A stretch of DNA of 64,000 bases. Origin: Acidobacteriota bacterium. GTDB lineage: Bacteria > Acidobacteriota > Terriglobia > Terriglobales > Acidobacteriaceae. A model generated the notes under the pieces. The model was not told the DNA's origin, did not search any database, and saw only the letters and a program-made list of their open reading frames with translations. Position numbers and translations under genes: made by a program. Shown here piece by piece: positions 8,452 through 17,089 of this stretch. Numbering within the stretch: the first letter of the stretch is position 1; each line of letters starts with the position of its first letter. The stretch covers positions 1 through 64,000 of the forward strand of contig JAJYSV010000004.1 of NCBI GenBank assembly GCA_021793405.1, given 5' to 3'.

Positions 8452-8623
8452 TCGCCGGGAACAGCGGGGACATGACTGCGATGTAAAAAGTTCAGGAGGG
8501 CCTGGATTGTTAGTTGGCCTTCTGTCGTGGCAACACTGGAAGCATTTGTGGGTAATTTTTTTAGGGGAAGGGTCATGCAGCGCGCGATCTTTCCTCTAAA
8601 ATTTCTCCGCTAAGGATTCTGCT

Positions 8624-10807
8624 CTACGTCTGCGATACTTTCGCCGTGTTCCCTTCCAATACAAACAGCAGCAGTGAACGTGCGGTGACGTCGTAGTAGT
8701 CGCCTGTTTGGAACATTTTGTTCCCATCGGATTCCTCCTGCCCCCCGTCGAGATTGGTATCAATGAGTCGGAGCCAGGCATTACCCCCTGGGCATTCCGG
8801 CAGGGTGAATGTCACCAGGTCATGATAGCCATTCACCACGATGAGCAGGGTCGCTTCGTGCCCACGCTGGCGGATGCCTGTCGTCTGGGCGCGACCATCC
8901 AACAACATGCCAAAGCAGCTCATGTTGGTATCGACCCAGTTGCTGGCCTGCATCTCCTCGCCGTTGGCGTTGATCCAGGTCACGTCCTTGACGCGCAGTT
9001 TCTTGCTGTATTGACCGCTCAGGAACAGGTTGCGACGCAGGATTGGATATTTGTGCCGCAGCGCCGTGAGTTTTTGCACGAAACGGGTGAGCACCTGGTT
9101 CTTTTCGAGTAAGTCCCAGTCCACCCAGCTGATGTCATTGTCCTGACTGTAGGCATTGTTGTTGCCCTGCTGGGTGCGGGCGAACTCATCGCCGGCAACC
9201 ATCATGGGAGTGCCTTGAGAGAGCAGCAGAGTCGCCAGAAGGTTGCGCATCTGGCGCTGCCGCAAAGCGGTAATCTCAGGATCGTCCGTAGGGCCTTCCA
9301 CGCCGCAGTTCCAGGAATGATTGTCGAAACTTCCATCCTGATTGTTTTCGCCATTGGCTTCGTTGTGCTTGTCGTTGTAAGAAACCAGATCGTTCAGCGT
9401 GAAGCCGTCATGGGCGGTGACGAAATTGATGCTCGCCCATGGTCTTCTGCCCTGACAGTTGAAGAGCGCTGCAGAAGCGCAGAGACGCTGTGTTAACGCG
9501 GAGGCGGTACCGGTGCCCTTCCAGAAATCACGAACATCATCGCGGAATTTATCGTTCCATTCTGCCCAGCCTGGCGGAAACTCCCCGACCTGATAGCCGC
9601 CGGGACCGCAATCCCAAGGCTCGGCAATCAGCTTGACCGTGTTCAAGACTGGGTCCTGGCTGCAGGCTTTTAGAAAACCGCTCTGATGATCGAACCCATT
9701 CCGTTCGCGCGCGAGAATGGTCCCAAGATCGAAACGAAAACCATCCACATGCGTCTGCTCTACCCAATAGCGCAGGCTGTCGGTCACCATCTGAATCACG
9801 CGGGGATGACTCAGGTTGACGGTATTGCCGGCGCCGGTGTCATTGATGTAGTAGCGATTATTGTCGGGCAAAAGACGATAGTAGCTGGCGTTATCAATTC
9901 CCTTGAACGACAAGGTGGGGCCAAGCTCGTTGCCCTCGGCAGTATGGTTGTAGACGACGTCCAGAATGACTTCGAGGCCGGCCTGATGAATGCAGGCCAC
10001 CATCTCCTTAAACTCGCGGAGCGTCTGGGCCTTGTCGGAAGCGTAGCGCGGATCGGGAGCGAAATAGCCAATGCTGTTATATCCCCAATAATTGGTAAGG
10101 CCTCGCTCGAGCAAATGGCTGTCGTTAATAAAGGCATGGATCGGCAAGAGTTCCATCGACGTGACGCCGAGGGATTTGACATAGTCCAGTACCGCCGATT
10201 GCGCGAGTCCGCAGTAAGTGCCGCGAAGGTGTTCCGGCACCGCGGGGTGCTTCTTAGTAAAACCGCGCACATGCAACTCGTAGATCACAGTGTTCTCAAA
10301 CGGAACGGCCAGGTGGGCCTGACTACCACGCCTGTCGCGTCCAGGCGCGCCGGTCCAGTCGAAATTGGGATCCACCACAACGCACTTGGGCATGAATGGA
10401 GCACTGTCCCGCGTATCGAAAGTGAGATCGTCTCCCGACTCCATCTGATACCCGAAGACGGCGGGATCCCATTTAAGTTCTCCCGTATAGGCGGTTGCAT
10501 AGGGATCGAGCAACAATTTATTGGGATTGAATCGGTGTCCGTGTTCCGGCTCATAGGGTCCGTACACGCGATATCCGTAGACTGTGCCGGGACCAATCTC
10601 CGGCAAATATCCGTGCCAGATCTGATTGGTATACTCAGGCAATTCGATCCGGTGCAGTTCCTCGCCGTCCTGGTCGTCGAAGAGGCAAACCTCCACCCTG
10701 GCGGCGTGGGCGGAAAAAATTGCAAAGTTTGTTCCGCTACCGTCCCAGGAGGCGCCCCGCGGGTGGGGCAGCCCTTCTCTCCGTAGAAACTTTTTCTTCT
10801 TGATCAC
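8624..10807 (-). CDS. glgX: Glycogen debranching enzyme GlgX
   Basis: A 727-residue GH13 enzyme that hydrolyses alpha-1,6 branches of glycogen or limit dextrins. An N-terminal CBM48-like domain (GASWDGSGTNFAIFSAHAARVEVCLFDD) is followed by the (beta/alpha)8 barrel, with DVVYNHTAEG, the nucleophile region GFRFDLGTIL, the acid Glu in LIAEPWDCG and NFVTAHDGFTLNDLVSYNDKHNEANGE. The length is normal. The chosen start is GTG (10807, V-I-K-K-K-K-F). It leads a minus-strand series with the small membrane protein and ferritin-like genes upstream, though gaps of 286 and 147 bp suggest separate transcripts. Confidence 0.95.
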   Translation of the reverse strand: MIKKKKFLRREGLPHPRGASWDGSGTNFAIFSAHAARVEVCLFDDQDGEELHRIELPEYTNQIWHGYLPEIGPGTVYGYRVYGPYEPEHGHRFNPNKLLLDPYATAYTGELKWDPAVFGYQMESGDDLTFDTRDSAPFMPKCVVVDPNFDWTGAPGRDRRGSQAHLAVPFENTVIYELHVRGFTKKHPAVPEHLRGTYCGLAQSAVLDYVKSLGVTSMELLPIHAFINDSHLLERGLTNYWGYNSIGYFAPDPRYASDKAQTLREFKEMVACIHQAGLEVILDVVYNHTAEGNELGPTLSFKGIDNASYYRLLPDNNRYYINDTGAGNTVNLSHPRVIQMVTDSLRYWVEQTHVDGFRFDLGTILARERNGFDHQSGFLKACSQDPVLNTVKLIAEPWDCGPGGYQVGEFPPGWAEWNDKFRDDVRDFWKGTGTASALTQRLCASAALFNCQGRRPWASINFVTAHDGFTLNDLVSYNDKHNEANGENNQDGSFDNHSWNCGVEGPTDDPEITALRQRQMRNLLATLLLSQGTPMMVAGDEFARTQQGNNNAYSQDNDISWVDWDLLEKNQVLTRFVQKLTALRHKYPILRRNLFLSGQYSKKLRVKDVTWINANGEEMQASNWVDTNMSCFGMLLDGRAQTTGIRQRGHEATLLIVVNGYHDLVTFTLPECPGGNAWLRLIDTNLDGGQEESDGNKMFQTGDYYDVTARSLLLFVLEGNTAKVSQT

Positions 10808-11093
10808 GATTTGCTATTCCCTCACAGCTTCTCAGACAGAAACAGCGAACGACTCCAGTGTTGGCGAGTCGAATGCAAATGTGTTGGATGTTGAATCTAC
10901 GAAGGAGAGAGGTACTTTTGTTCGATTTTCCAGACATACTTCCTGTAAAAGTGCGAGCCCGAATTACACCGCCGTCAATTCCAGACGCGAACAGGCCCCG
11001 TCGGACATGGGAGAGGATGCAAAGAACTGCCAGATGGGTTCCAGGAACAGCGGAGGCTATTCCTGGAACGCAACTTGCAAAATTCGCCTGCCT

Positions 11094-11354
11094 TCAGATC
11101 TGTCGGACTCGGCCTTTGGTAACCAAGCGCAGAAGCAGAGTAAGAATGACAGCTCCCAGAACGGCTACCAGAATGGTATAGAGCATTCCGCCGCTGCCCG
11201 CGAAACCCATGGACCGCATGGTAAACCCGCCAATGATCGCGCCGATGATGCCAACGACCATATCCATCAACACGCCATATCCGCCACCGCTCATAATCTT
11301 GCCGGTAATCCAGCCGGCGATGATTCCTACGATGATCCACCAAAGAATGAACAT
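11094..11354 (-). CDS. GlsB/YeaQ/YmgE-family small membrane protein
   Basis: An 86-residue protein that is almost entirely hydrophobic, with three predicted membrane helices separated by glycine-rich turns: WWIIVGIIAGWITGKIM, MDMVVGIIGAIIGGFTMRSMG and MLYTILVAVLGAVILTLLLRLV. The GGGYGVLMDMVVGIIGAIIGG glycine-zipper segment is the family hallmark. Such proteins are linked to envelope or acid stress, but the biochemical role is not established. It is flanked by a ferritin-like gene upstream on the same strand. The 286 bp between this gene and glgX hold no recognisable gene. Confidence 0.88.
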   Translation of the reverse strand: MFILWWIIVGIIAGWITGKIMSGGGYGVLMDMVVGIIGAIIGGFTMRSMGFAGSGGMLYTILVAVLGAVILTLLLRLVTKGRVRQI

Positions 11355-11501
11355 GTCTTCCCTCGCTTAGATCGAACTATTGCAGACGTGAGCGCCGTCG
11401 GTCTGCAATGCACGGATAAATTTAGCAGAACCAAGTCTGGTCGATGCAAGTAAATTCCGCCAATACTTGCGGGCTGTAGGGAGCCTGCTTTTCGAGTGCG
11501 G

Positions 11502-12080
11502 TCAGTCGTTGGGTAGCATGGGCCGGCCCTCATGCGCGACGAGCAGGTCATGCATGTCATTGGCGTGCTCCTCTTCGTTGCCGAGGATACGCTCCAGCAT
11601 CACGCGCGTCGTCGCGTCTTTGTCGCCAAAGAAGCGAATCAGCTCGCTGTAGTGCTCGACAGCGATGCGTTCGGCGACCAAATTTTCCTTGATCATGCCC
11701 ACGAGGTTTTCCCCTTCCGCGTATTGCGAGGCCGAACGGCTGGCCAGCCCCTCCGGATTGAAATTGGGTTTCCCGCCGAGCTGATTGATGCGCTCGGCGA
11801 CAACCATCATATGTTCCTGCTCTTCCTTCGCGTGCTGGGCAAACTCCTCCTTCACGCTGTCGCTGGAAATTCCAGTGGCAGAAACAGCGTGCATCGTATA
11901 GCGCAATACGCAGACAATTTCTGTCGCCAGAACAGCCTGAAGAATTTCGATGGTTTGTTGGACATCGCCGCCATACCCCTGGGTCACTGCGCCTTTCTCG
12001 ATGCTTTTCCGGGCGCGCTCCCGCAAGGTTTTTACATCGGTCAAAAAGGGTTCGGAGATTGCTGCCTTCTTCGTCGCCAT
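11502..12080 (-). CDS. Ferritin-like (bacterioferritin-type) protein
   Basis: A 192-residue four-helix ferritin-like protein. Di-iron ligands are visible as Glu and ExxH-type motifs: ATEIVCVLRYTMHA, EFAQHAKEEQEHMMVVAERI, ENLVAERIAVEHYSELIRFFG and LGNEEEHANDMHDLL. Iron storage or protection from iron-driven oxidative damage is the likely role. The chosen start is ATG 12080 (MATKKAAISEPF), preceded by AAAGGACATGAA; the open frame continues upstream but that part does not look coding. It could be a Dps-like or rubrerythrin-related protein rather than true bacterioferritin, and no haem ligand can be assigned with certainty. Confidence 0.82.
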   Translation of the reverse strand: MATKKAAISEPFLTDVKTLRERARKSIEKGAVTQGYGGDVQQTIEILQAVLATEIVCVLRYTMHAVSATGISSDSVKEEFAQHAKEEQEHMMVVAERINQLGGKPNFNPEGLASRSASQYAEGENLVGMIKENLVAERIAVEHYSELIRFFGDKDATTRVMLERILGNEEEHANDMHDLLVAHEGRPMLPND

Positions 12081-12480
12081 TTCATGTCCTTTCGAGTGGA
12101 AAAAGTGATTCGGCACTGCTTGAGGTGTCGGTGGGAGCCTGTCGCAGCGCGGATCGCAATGGGAATTTAGATGCCGCCGAAGGGAAATCCTGCCGTGTTT
12201 TCCGCAGGTTTCGTGAAAAACCAACCTCCTGGCGATATGGCGCTACCCGCTTTTGACAATCATCGGGTTTATGGCTTCTTTCATCCGCCATGCAGCCTTC
12301 CGCATATTAGATAATTGGCCAACATGCAGACGCTTCCGCCCGTATTTGCGTTGGAAATGGGAAACGTGTACGGTGGATGTCGCCTGGGTGTATTTACGCC
12401 GGAGTCAATCTTTATCAACTGAGCCGAACCCCATTGCCAGCGAAGCCCCGGAAGACGGCACACTGGCGGACTAGCACTTG
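12081..12480. other. 400-bp intergenic region, no gene recognised
   Basis: This region separates the divergent ferritin-like gene and the decayed sigma factor gene and should hold promoters for both. No clear -35/-10 pair, dyad or conserved small ORF was found by eye. Confidence 0.4.
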
Positions 12481-12917
12481 ATGGACCAACTGCGGAGGAA
12501 GCAACCGGATGCTTTGTCGCGGATATATGATCTGTACTCGACCATGGTCTATTCCATCGCCATGCGCGTGTTGCGAGACAGCGGCGCGGCGGAAGATGGA
12601 TGCAGGAAGTATTTTTGAAGGTGTGGCAGCAGCCGGAGGTATTCGCGGAGTATCGCGGCAGCCTGTGCGGATTTCTTGCGGTCGTCGCGCGCAACCGTTC
12701 CATTGACCGCATCCTCGGCGGCCGAAGGTTTGAAAATATCGACGATCTGCAACTCGCCAATACTGTGGGTATGGGAGATGTAGCCGAGCGGGAAATGATG
12801 CTTGCAAAAGTGCGCTCGGTGATGGAAACCAAGGCGCCGGATCAGCGCCAGGCGGTCAAGACACGCATACGTTCCGCATTGATCTCGATACGAAAGGCCC
12901 TGGACGTGCTCGCATGA
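12481..12917 (+). pseudogene. Decayed ECF-type sigma-70 factor
   Basis: The sequence from ATG 12481 reads MDQLRRKQPDALSRIYDLYSTMVYSIAMRVLRDSGAAEDG and then runs to a stop in its frame. The rest of region 2 (MQEVFLKVWQQPEVFAEYRGSL...) continues from 12600 in the next frame, a -1 shift near 12596-12600. Region 4 is also damaged: APDQRQA is joined directly to VKTRIRSALISIRKAL at about 12853/12854. In intact ECF factors some 25 residues holding the first half of the DNA-binding HTH stand between these blocks. Two independent lesions argue for a true pseudogene. It overlaps the downstream anti-sigma gene by 4 bp (ATGA), the usual arrangement for an ECF/anti-sigma pair. Confidence 0.8.
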
Positions 12918-13756
12918 CGCCAGATCTACATCCCGAACTGGACGATCTGATCTTCTATTCCATGGGTTCTCCCGATGCGCCGGAGGCTGCGGCAGTCATG
13001 GATCGCGTGCGCGCGCATCTGCAGCAATGCGCGGATTGCCGGTCCCAGGTGGAGGATATCCAGGCGGATATGATCGCTCTGTCCGTTCCGCAGACGCCTC
13101 CGCCGGCCGAGGCAAAGGAACGACTGTTTCAGGCGGCGGGCATCTATCCTCCTGTAAACACGGGCAGATTGGCCTCCATCAAGACTTTTCCCAAGCCTGT
13201 TTCGGACGCTTCCCGCGGCGCTGCCACGACTCGCGCTCGTCGTCCCAATCATGGCTTGATCTGGGGCGGCTGGGTGGCCGCGGTGGTCCTGTTGTTCTAT
13301 GCGGTTCACGTTCGCCAAGCAAATCGGGAGATGCGGCATGGGTTGCAAATGGAAACCCCGGAGCTGCATCAATCGAACGCCGCAGCGGTTCGCGCGCGGG
13401 ATCTGCTGGATCTGCTGACCTCTCCTCATGCGCGGCGTGTGACACTGGTCAGCGCCCATGCACAGCCCGAGCCGGAAGGGGACGCCGTCTATCTGAAAGA
13501 GCGCGGATCGCTGGTGTTTACCGCCAGCAACCTCGCCGCTTTGCCGGCCAATAAAACCTATGAGCTGTGGCTGATTCCCGCGAACGGCGCTGCGCCGATT
13601 CCGGCTGGAACCTTTGAACCGGACGCCCATGGCTTGGCCAGCGTTTTGCTGCCGCACCTGCCAGCCGGAATTGAGGTGAAGGCTTTCGGCGTGACGCTGG
13701 AGAATGCCGGAGGATCGGCCACGCCGACGCTACCCATCCTGCTGGCTGGCGGATAG
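12914..13756 (+). CDS. Anti-sigma factor, RskA-like with zinc-binding motif
   Basis: A 280-residue membrane protein. The cytoplasmic N-terminus carries the H-x3-C-x2-C anti-sigma zinc motif (H35, C39, C42 in HLQQCADC). A single membrane helix, GLIWGGWVAAVVLLFYAVHV, lies near residues 113-135. The periplasmic C-terminus matches the anti-sigma-K factor (RskA) fold, with NKTYELWLIPANGAAPIPAGTF and a conserved ending. It would normally sequester the ECF sigma factor encoded by the preceding overlapping gene and release it on signal-dependent proteolysis. That partner is broken, so this protein is either an orphan, a regulator of another sigma factor, or in early decay. Its own frame is fully open. 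Confidence 0.88.
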   Translation: MTPDLHPELDDLIFYSMGSPDAPEAAAVMDRVRAHLQQCADCRSQVEDIQADMIALSVPQTPPPAEAKERLFQAAGIYPPVNTGRLASIKTFPKPVSDASRGAATTRARRPNHGLIWGGWVAAVVLLFYAVHVRQANREMRHGLQMETPELHQSNAAAVRARDLLDLLTSPHARRVTLVSAHAQPEPEGDAVYLKERGSLVFTASNLAALPANKTYELWLIPANGAAPIPAGTFEPDAHGLASVLLPHLPAGIEVKAFGVTLENAGGSATPTLPILLAGG

Positions 13757-13809
13757 CTTGCTCGAATTCCAGGCATCGAAGAGCGACCCGAACTCGCCTG
13801 GATTTGCTG

Positions 13810-14448
13810 CTAAGCTTCGCTTTCCGCGCCGCGACGCTTCCAGTGAGTCCAGAGAAACCAGGCCGCAGCCGCGCACAGCAGGAGAAGAACAACTGCATCC
13901 GAGCGATGGAGAATATTTTTCAGTCGGGGATCGGTGTCCCACGCATTGCCGAGCTTCATTCCGGCATACGCCAGAACGAAACACCAAGGCCAGGAACCGA
14001 CAAATGTGTAGATATGAAATCGCAGCTGACTCATGCGGGCAATTCCCGCGGGCAGCGCAATAAAGGTCCGAACCACGGGCAGCAGACGCCCGAGTAGAAC
14101 CGTGATGGTTCCATAACGCGCAAAGAATCGAGTCGTGCGGTCGAGATCGTGGCGGTCAAGAAGGACATAGCGTCCATAGCGTTCGATCAGCGGGCGGCCG
14201 CCGTAGGCACCGATCCAGTACGCGATCGCCGAGCCGAGATTGCAGCCGATGGCTCCGGCGGTGGCCACCCAGAACAGACTGAACCGGTGCAAATACACCA
14301 GATATCCGGCGAAAGGCATGATGATTTCAGATGGCAGCGGAATGCAGGCGGACTCAATGGCCATCAACAGGGCGACGCCCGGATAGCCGATGCGCGAGAT
14401 GATACTCGTGATCCATGGAACGAGGAAGGTAAGGATTTTTTCTGTCAT
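13810..14448 (-). CDS. DedA-family membrane protein
   Basis: A 212-residue inner-membrane protein of the DedA/SNARE-associated family, implicated in undecaprenyl-phosphate or phospholipid translocation and envelope homeostasis. Conserved segments are ESACIPLPSEIIMPFAGYLV, the glycine-rich GAIGCNLGSAIAYWIGAYGGRPLIERYGRY and FARYGTITVLLGRLLPVVRTFIALPAGIARM with the functionally important Arg residues. The C-terminus has a last membrane helix and a basic tail (WKRRGAESEA). It is convergent with the anti-sigma gene (53-bp gap) and divergent from hemQ (111-bp gap). Confidence 0.92.
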   Translation of the reverse strand: MTEKILTFLVPWITSIISRIGYPGVALLMAIESACIPLPSEIIMPFAGYLVYLHRFSLFWVATAGAIGCNLGSAIAYWIGAYGGRPLIERYGRYVLLDRHDLDRTTRFFARYGTITVLLGRLLPVVRTFIALPAGIARMSQLRFHIYTFVGSWPWCFVLAYAGMKLGNAWDTDPRLKNILHRSDAVVLLLLCAAAAWFLWTHWKRRGAESEA

Positions 14449-14559
14449 TGAGTGTTTTGACGCGGTCTTTCAGCAGTATATCGGCATGGCGCTGTTTCAC
14501 CGTGAATCCTAAATGAGATGGTTTTTGCTAGCATGGAGGCTACCACTAAGGAGAATCCG

Positions 14560-15348
14560 ATGACCGACACAATGACACCTGAAATCGCAATGGAGACTGG
14601 CGCTCCTGCTGCTGACAGCCAGATTGCGGCGGCGAAGGAAGCTACCAAGGAAAAAGAGATCAAGCGGCAGATCGTCAGCTTTCAGTTCTTCAAGGTGATG
14701 CCGGAATGGCGGCGCCTGCCGGCGGAAGAACGCGCCGCGCACAAACAGGCCCTGGCCGCCGTGATCGAAAGCTGGAATCAGGCGGACAGAATGCTGACCC
14801 TGACGTATTCCACTGTGGGGACGCGCAGCGAATGCGACATGATGTTGTGGCGGATTTGTACCACGGTGGACGACATCAATCGGATGACGGCAGAGATGAT
14901 GGCGACTCCGATGGGCGGCTACATGGAAACTGCGTTCAGTTATCTGGCGATGACCAAGCGATCGCAATATTTGATTGGGCATGAGCATGAAGGACAGGCG
15001 GACTCGCGCGGATTTTTGCGTCCCGGGCGGCAGAAATATATCTTCGTGTATCCGTTCTGGAAGACGCGTGCCTGGTATCTGCTGCCGAAGGATGAGCGCC
15101 AGCGCCTGATGACGGAACATATTCGCGTCGGCCATCTTTACCCGCGCGTGAAGCTGAACACAACATATTCGTTTGGACTGGACGACCAGGAATTTGTGGT
15201 CGCGTTTGAGACGAATTATCCCGAGGACTTTCTGGATCTGGTCGAGCAACTGCGGGGCACGGAAATCAGCGCCTATACGCTGAAGGACTATCCCATCTTT
15301 ACCTGCGTACGCATGACCGCGCAGGAGATGCTGGATCGGGTTGGATAG
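14560..15348 (+). CDS. hemQ: HemQ-like chlorite dismutase family protein
   Basis: Chlorite-dismutase-fold protein; in bacteria lacking the classical late haem pathway, HemQ oxidatively decarboxylates coproheme to haem b. From ATG 14560 it has 262 residues, preceded by AAGGAG at 14548-14553; an in-frame ATG at 14533 is less well placed. Family features include QIVSFQFFKVMPEWRRLP near the start, FSYLAMTKRSQYL, KYIFVYPFWKTRAWYLLP, MTEHIRVGHLYPRVKLNTTYSFGLDDQEFVVAFET with the proximal His region, and FTCVRMTAQEMLDRVG at the end. The charged N-terminal extension is not part of the fold. Overlap with nth (8 bp) implies a shared transcript. The hemA-C-D operon about 2 kb away fits a haem-synthesis role rather than chlorite detoxification. 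Confidence 0.88.
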   Translation: MTDTMTPEIAMETGAPAADSQIAAAKEATKEKEIKRQIVSFQFFKVMPEWRRLPAEERAAHKQALAAVIESWNQADRMLTLTYSTVGTRSECDMMLWRICTTVDDINRMTAEMMATPMGGYMETAFSYLAMTKRSQYLIGHEHEGQADSRGFLRPGRQKYIFVYPFWKTRAWYLLPKDERQRLMTEHIRVGHLYPRVKLNTTYSFGLDDQEFVVAFETNYPEDFLDLVEQLRGTEISAYTLKDYPIFTCVRMTAQEMLDRVG

Positions 15349-16135
15349 AGCAGTGCCCGCCGCGCGTTCATTGAAGAAAACAACTGCGAAGAAGACGCCG
15401 CGTGCGACGGTGCCGGTGCGAGCTGCGCAGAAGACGACTCCCGCCAAGGCGGCGCGGAAGACAGCGAAGAAGAGACCGGCAGCCGACCCTACGGATCCGC
15501 AGCGGGTGCAGACGATTCTCGATCGGCTGGCTCAGCATTATCCCAACGCTGTGTGCGCGCTGCACCACAAAAATGCGTGGGAATTGATGGTGGCGACCAT
15601 TCTCTCCGCGCAGTGCACCGACGTTCGCGTGAACATGGTGACGCCGGCGCTGTTCAAGCGCTTCCCTACCCCGCAGGCGATGGCGAAGGCGCCTCAGGCG
15701 GAAGTGGAAGAGCTGATCCGGACGACGGGATTTTTTCGCAATAAGGCGAAGAATATCATCGGCGCGGCGCAAAGATTGATTGCGGAATTCGGCGGGAAAG
15801 TTCCGCAGACGATGGAGGAGCTGTTGACCATCCCGGGCGTGGCGCGGAAGACGGCCAACGTAGTCTCGGGCTCATGGTACAAAATCGGGCTGGGAGTGGT
15901 GGTCGATACGCACGTGATGAGGATCACGCAGCGGCTGGAATTGACCAAGTCGACGACGCCGGAAAAAATCGAGCAGGACATGATGCGGCTGCTTCCGCAG
16001 GCGAGCTGGATCGACTTTTCTCATCGCGTGATTCATTTTGGCCGGGAGATTTGCGTTGCTCGGAAGCCTCGCTGCGCCGACTGCTTCCTGGAAGATATTT
16101 GCAACTCCAAAGACAAGACCTGGAGCACGCACTAG
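15341..16135 (+). CDS. nth: Endonuclease III (base-excision DNA glycosylase/AP lyase)
   Basis: Removes oxidised pyrimidines from DNA and cleaves the resulting abasic site. The HhH-GPD domain starts near residue 50 (LDRLAQHYPNAVCALHHKNAWELMVATILSAQCTD). The catalytic Lys is in the helix-hairpin-helix LLTIPGVARKTANVV and the Asp in VVVDTHVMRI. The C-terminal [4Fe-4S] loop C-x6-C-x2-C-x5-C is complete (CVARKPRCADCFLEDIC). The first 48 residues are a Lys/Ala-rich tail that is unusual in length and may aid nucleic-acid contact. The start is uncertain: TTG 15341 overlaps hemQ, and GTG 15353 is an alternative; both keep the basic tail. Confidence 0.93.
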   Translation: MDRAVPAARSLKKTTAKKTPRATVPVRAAQKTTPAKAARKTAKKRPAADPTDPQRVQTILDRLAQHYPNAVCALHHKNAWELMVATILSAQCTDVRVNMVTPALFKRFPTPQAMAKAPQAEVEELIRTTGFFRNKAKNIIGAAQRLIAEFGGKVPQTMEELLTIPGVARKTANVVSGSWYKIGLGVVVDTHVMRITQRLELTKSTTPEKIEQDMMRLLPQASWIDFSHRVIHFGREICVARKPRCADCFLEDICNSKDKTWSTH

Positions 16136-16189
16136 ATCGGGGTGCTACCATCTCAGAGAACCGCCGACACCGTGACCAGAGGGGCGCTT

Positions 16190-16717
16190 ATGAAAAGCCG
16201 TTTTGCAATTTTTCTTGCAGTCGCCTTTTTCGCATTGCCCGCAAGCCCGCAAGACAAATCTGACAAATTTGCGGTATTCGTGACAGGGTTAAACGATGCT
16301 GCGCCCGTCGCGCAATCCTTGATTAAGAAACTCAACGAATCAAAACCATTCGAGGTTGTGGGCAAGAACGACACTGCAAAGGTTGTTGTGCTGATTTCCT
16401 GTATTCCCCGCAAACAGGCTGATCTTTTTGTGTGTATGTACGTCTCACAATATAACGGGGCAACGTTTAAGACGTTCTTGGGGGGCGGGATGTGGGCCGC
16501 TACAAGTGCGGACGCGGTCTCAGGTAATTTCCTTGCGTCGATTGCCCAAGATATTGTGGAAAGGTTCGACAGCACAAGCAAAGACAATTTACGGGAGGCC
16601 CTACAAGCTTGCCTGCTCATGACAGATTCCAAGTGCAATGTGCCTGACCCGCTACAGAAGGAATTTGGGGCGAAGGAGCTCACTCTTGGACAGTACCTTT
16701 TGAAGAAGAATCAGTAA
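16190..16717 (+). CDS. Secreted protein of unknown function
   Basis: A 175-residue protein starting at ATG 16190 with a clear signal peptide (MKSRFAIFLAVAFFALPASPQ). The mature part alternates beta strands and helices (FAVFVTGLNDAAPVAQSLIKKLN, KVVVLISCIP, DLFVCMYVSQYNG), with four Cys that could pair in the periplasm. No family is recognised. The DNA here and in the next small ORF looks more AT-rich than the flanking nth and hemD genes, which hints at a foreign or young insertion. No partner gene suggests a role. Confidence 0.7.
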   Translation: MKSRFAIFLAVAFFALPASPQDKSDKFAVFVTGLNDAAPVAQSLIKKLNESKPFEVVGKNDTAKVVVLISCIPRKQADLFVCMYVSQYNGATFKTFLGGGMWAATSADAVSGNFLASIAQDIVERFDSTSKDNLREALQACLLMTDSKCNVPDPLQKEFGAKELTLGQYLLKKNQ

Positions 16718-16741
16718 GTCAAAAGTTAGGAGGCAGGAAAA

Positions 16742-16897
16742 ATGACTGACGAGGAAAAAAGGTTGCTTCTGCATGTAGCGCGATGGGTGATCGAAAAAGA
16801 AAATGCAGACGCTGAAAAACAAGGCACTACTAGCAATTGGGCTGACGAAATGAAAAAGCTTGTTGAGGATCTTCGACCGAAGGGTTCTCAGAGATAG
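16742..16897 (+). CDS. Small charged protein of 51 residues, unknown function
   Basis: An ORF beginning MTDEEKRLLLHVARWVIEKE and ending with RPKGSQR, 24 bp after the preceding secreted-protein gene. A strong ribosome site, TAGGAGG (16727-16733), sits 8 nt before the ATG, which is the main reason to accept so short a gene. The product is soluble, highly charged and probably helical. No family is recognised. Base composition matches the upstream gene rather than the surrounding chromosome, so the two may have arrived together. Confidence 0.55.
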   Translation: MTDEEKRLLLHVARWVIEKENADAEKQGTTSNWADEMKKLVEDLRPKGSQR

Positions 16898-17029
16898 AGT
16901 GTCCGAGTTTGCCACGGCTTCGCTTCGCGGCACATTGCCAGCGGGCGACGAAGCGCCGCGCAAGGAAACAGGTCAGGTTCCTGCGTCTACCTTGCCGAAA
17001 TCAGTACTGCAATGCAGACATTGCGCGAT

Positions 17030-17055
17030 CCCACCCTAGCTTCGCTAGGATGGGG
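17030..17055. repeat. Hairpin copy of the CCCACCCTAGC dispersed repeat
   Basis: CCCACCCTAGC (17030-17040) and GCTAGGATGGGG (17044-17055) form a hairpin with a 3-nt loop and one mismatch. It lies between the small ORF and the convergent hemD gene, where it may end transcription from both sides. It is the same family as at 131-141 and 1003-1058. Confidence 0.65.
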
Positions 17056-17089
17056 CACCCCGCACCCCGCAGTATTTTGGACGCGCTGA

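Noticed and set aside
8468-8550. Weak GC-rich hairpin after the monohaem cytochrome gene
   Set aside because: Imperfect stem without a T-run; not accepted as a terminator.
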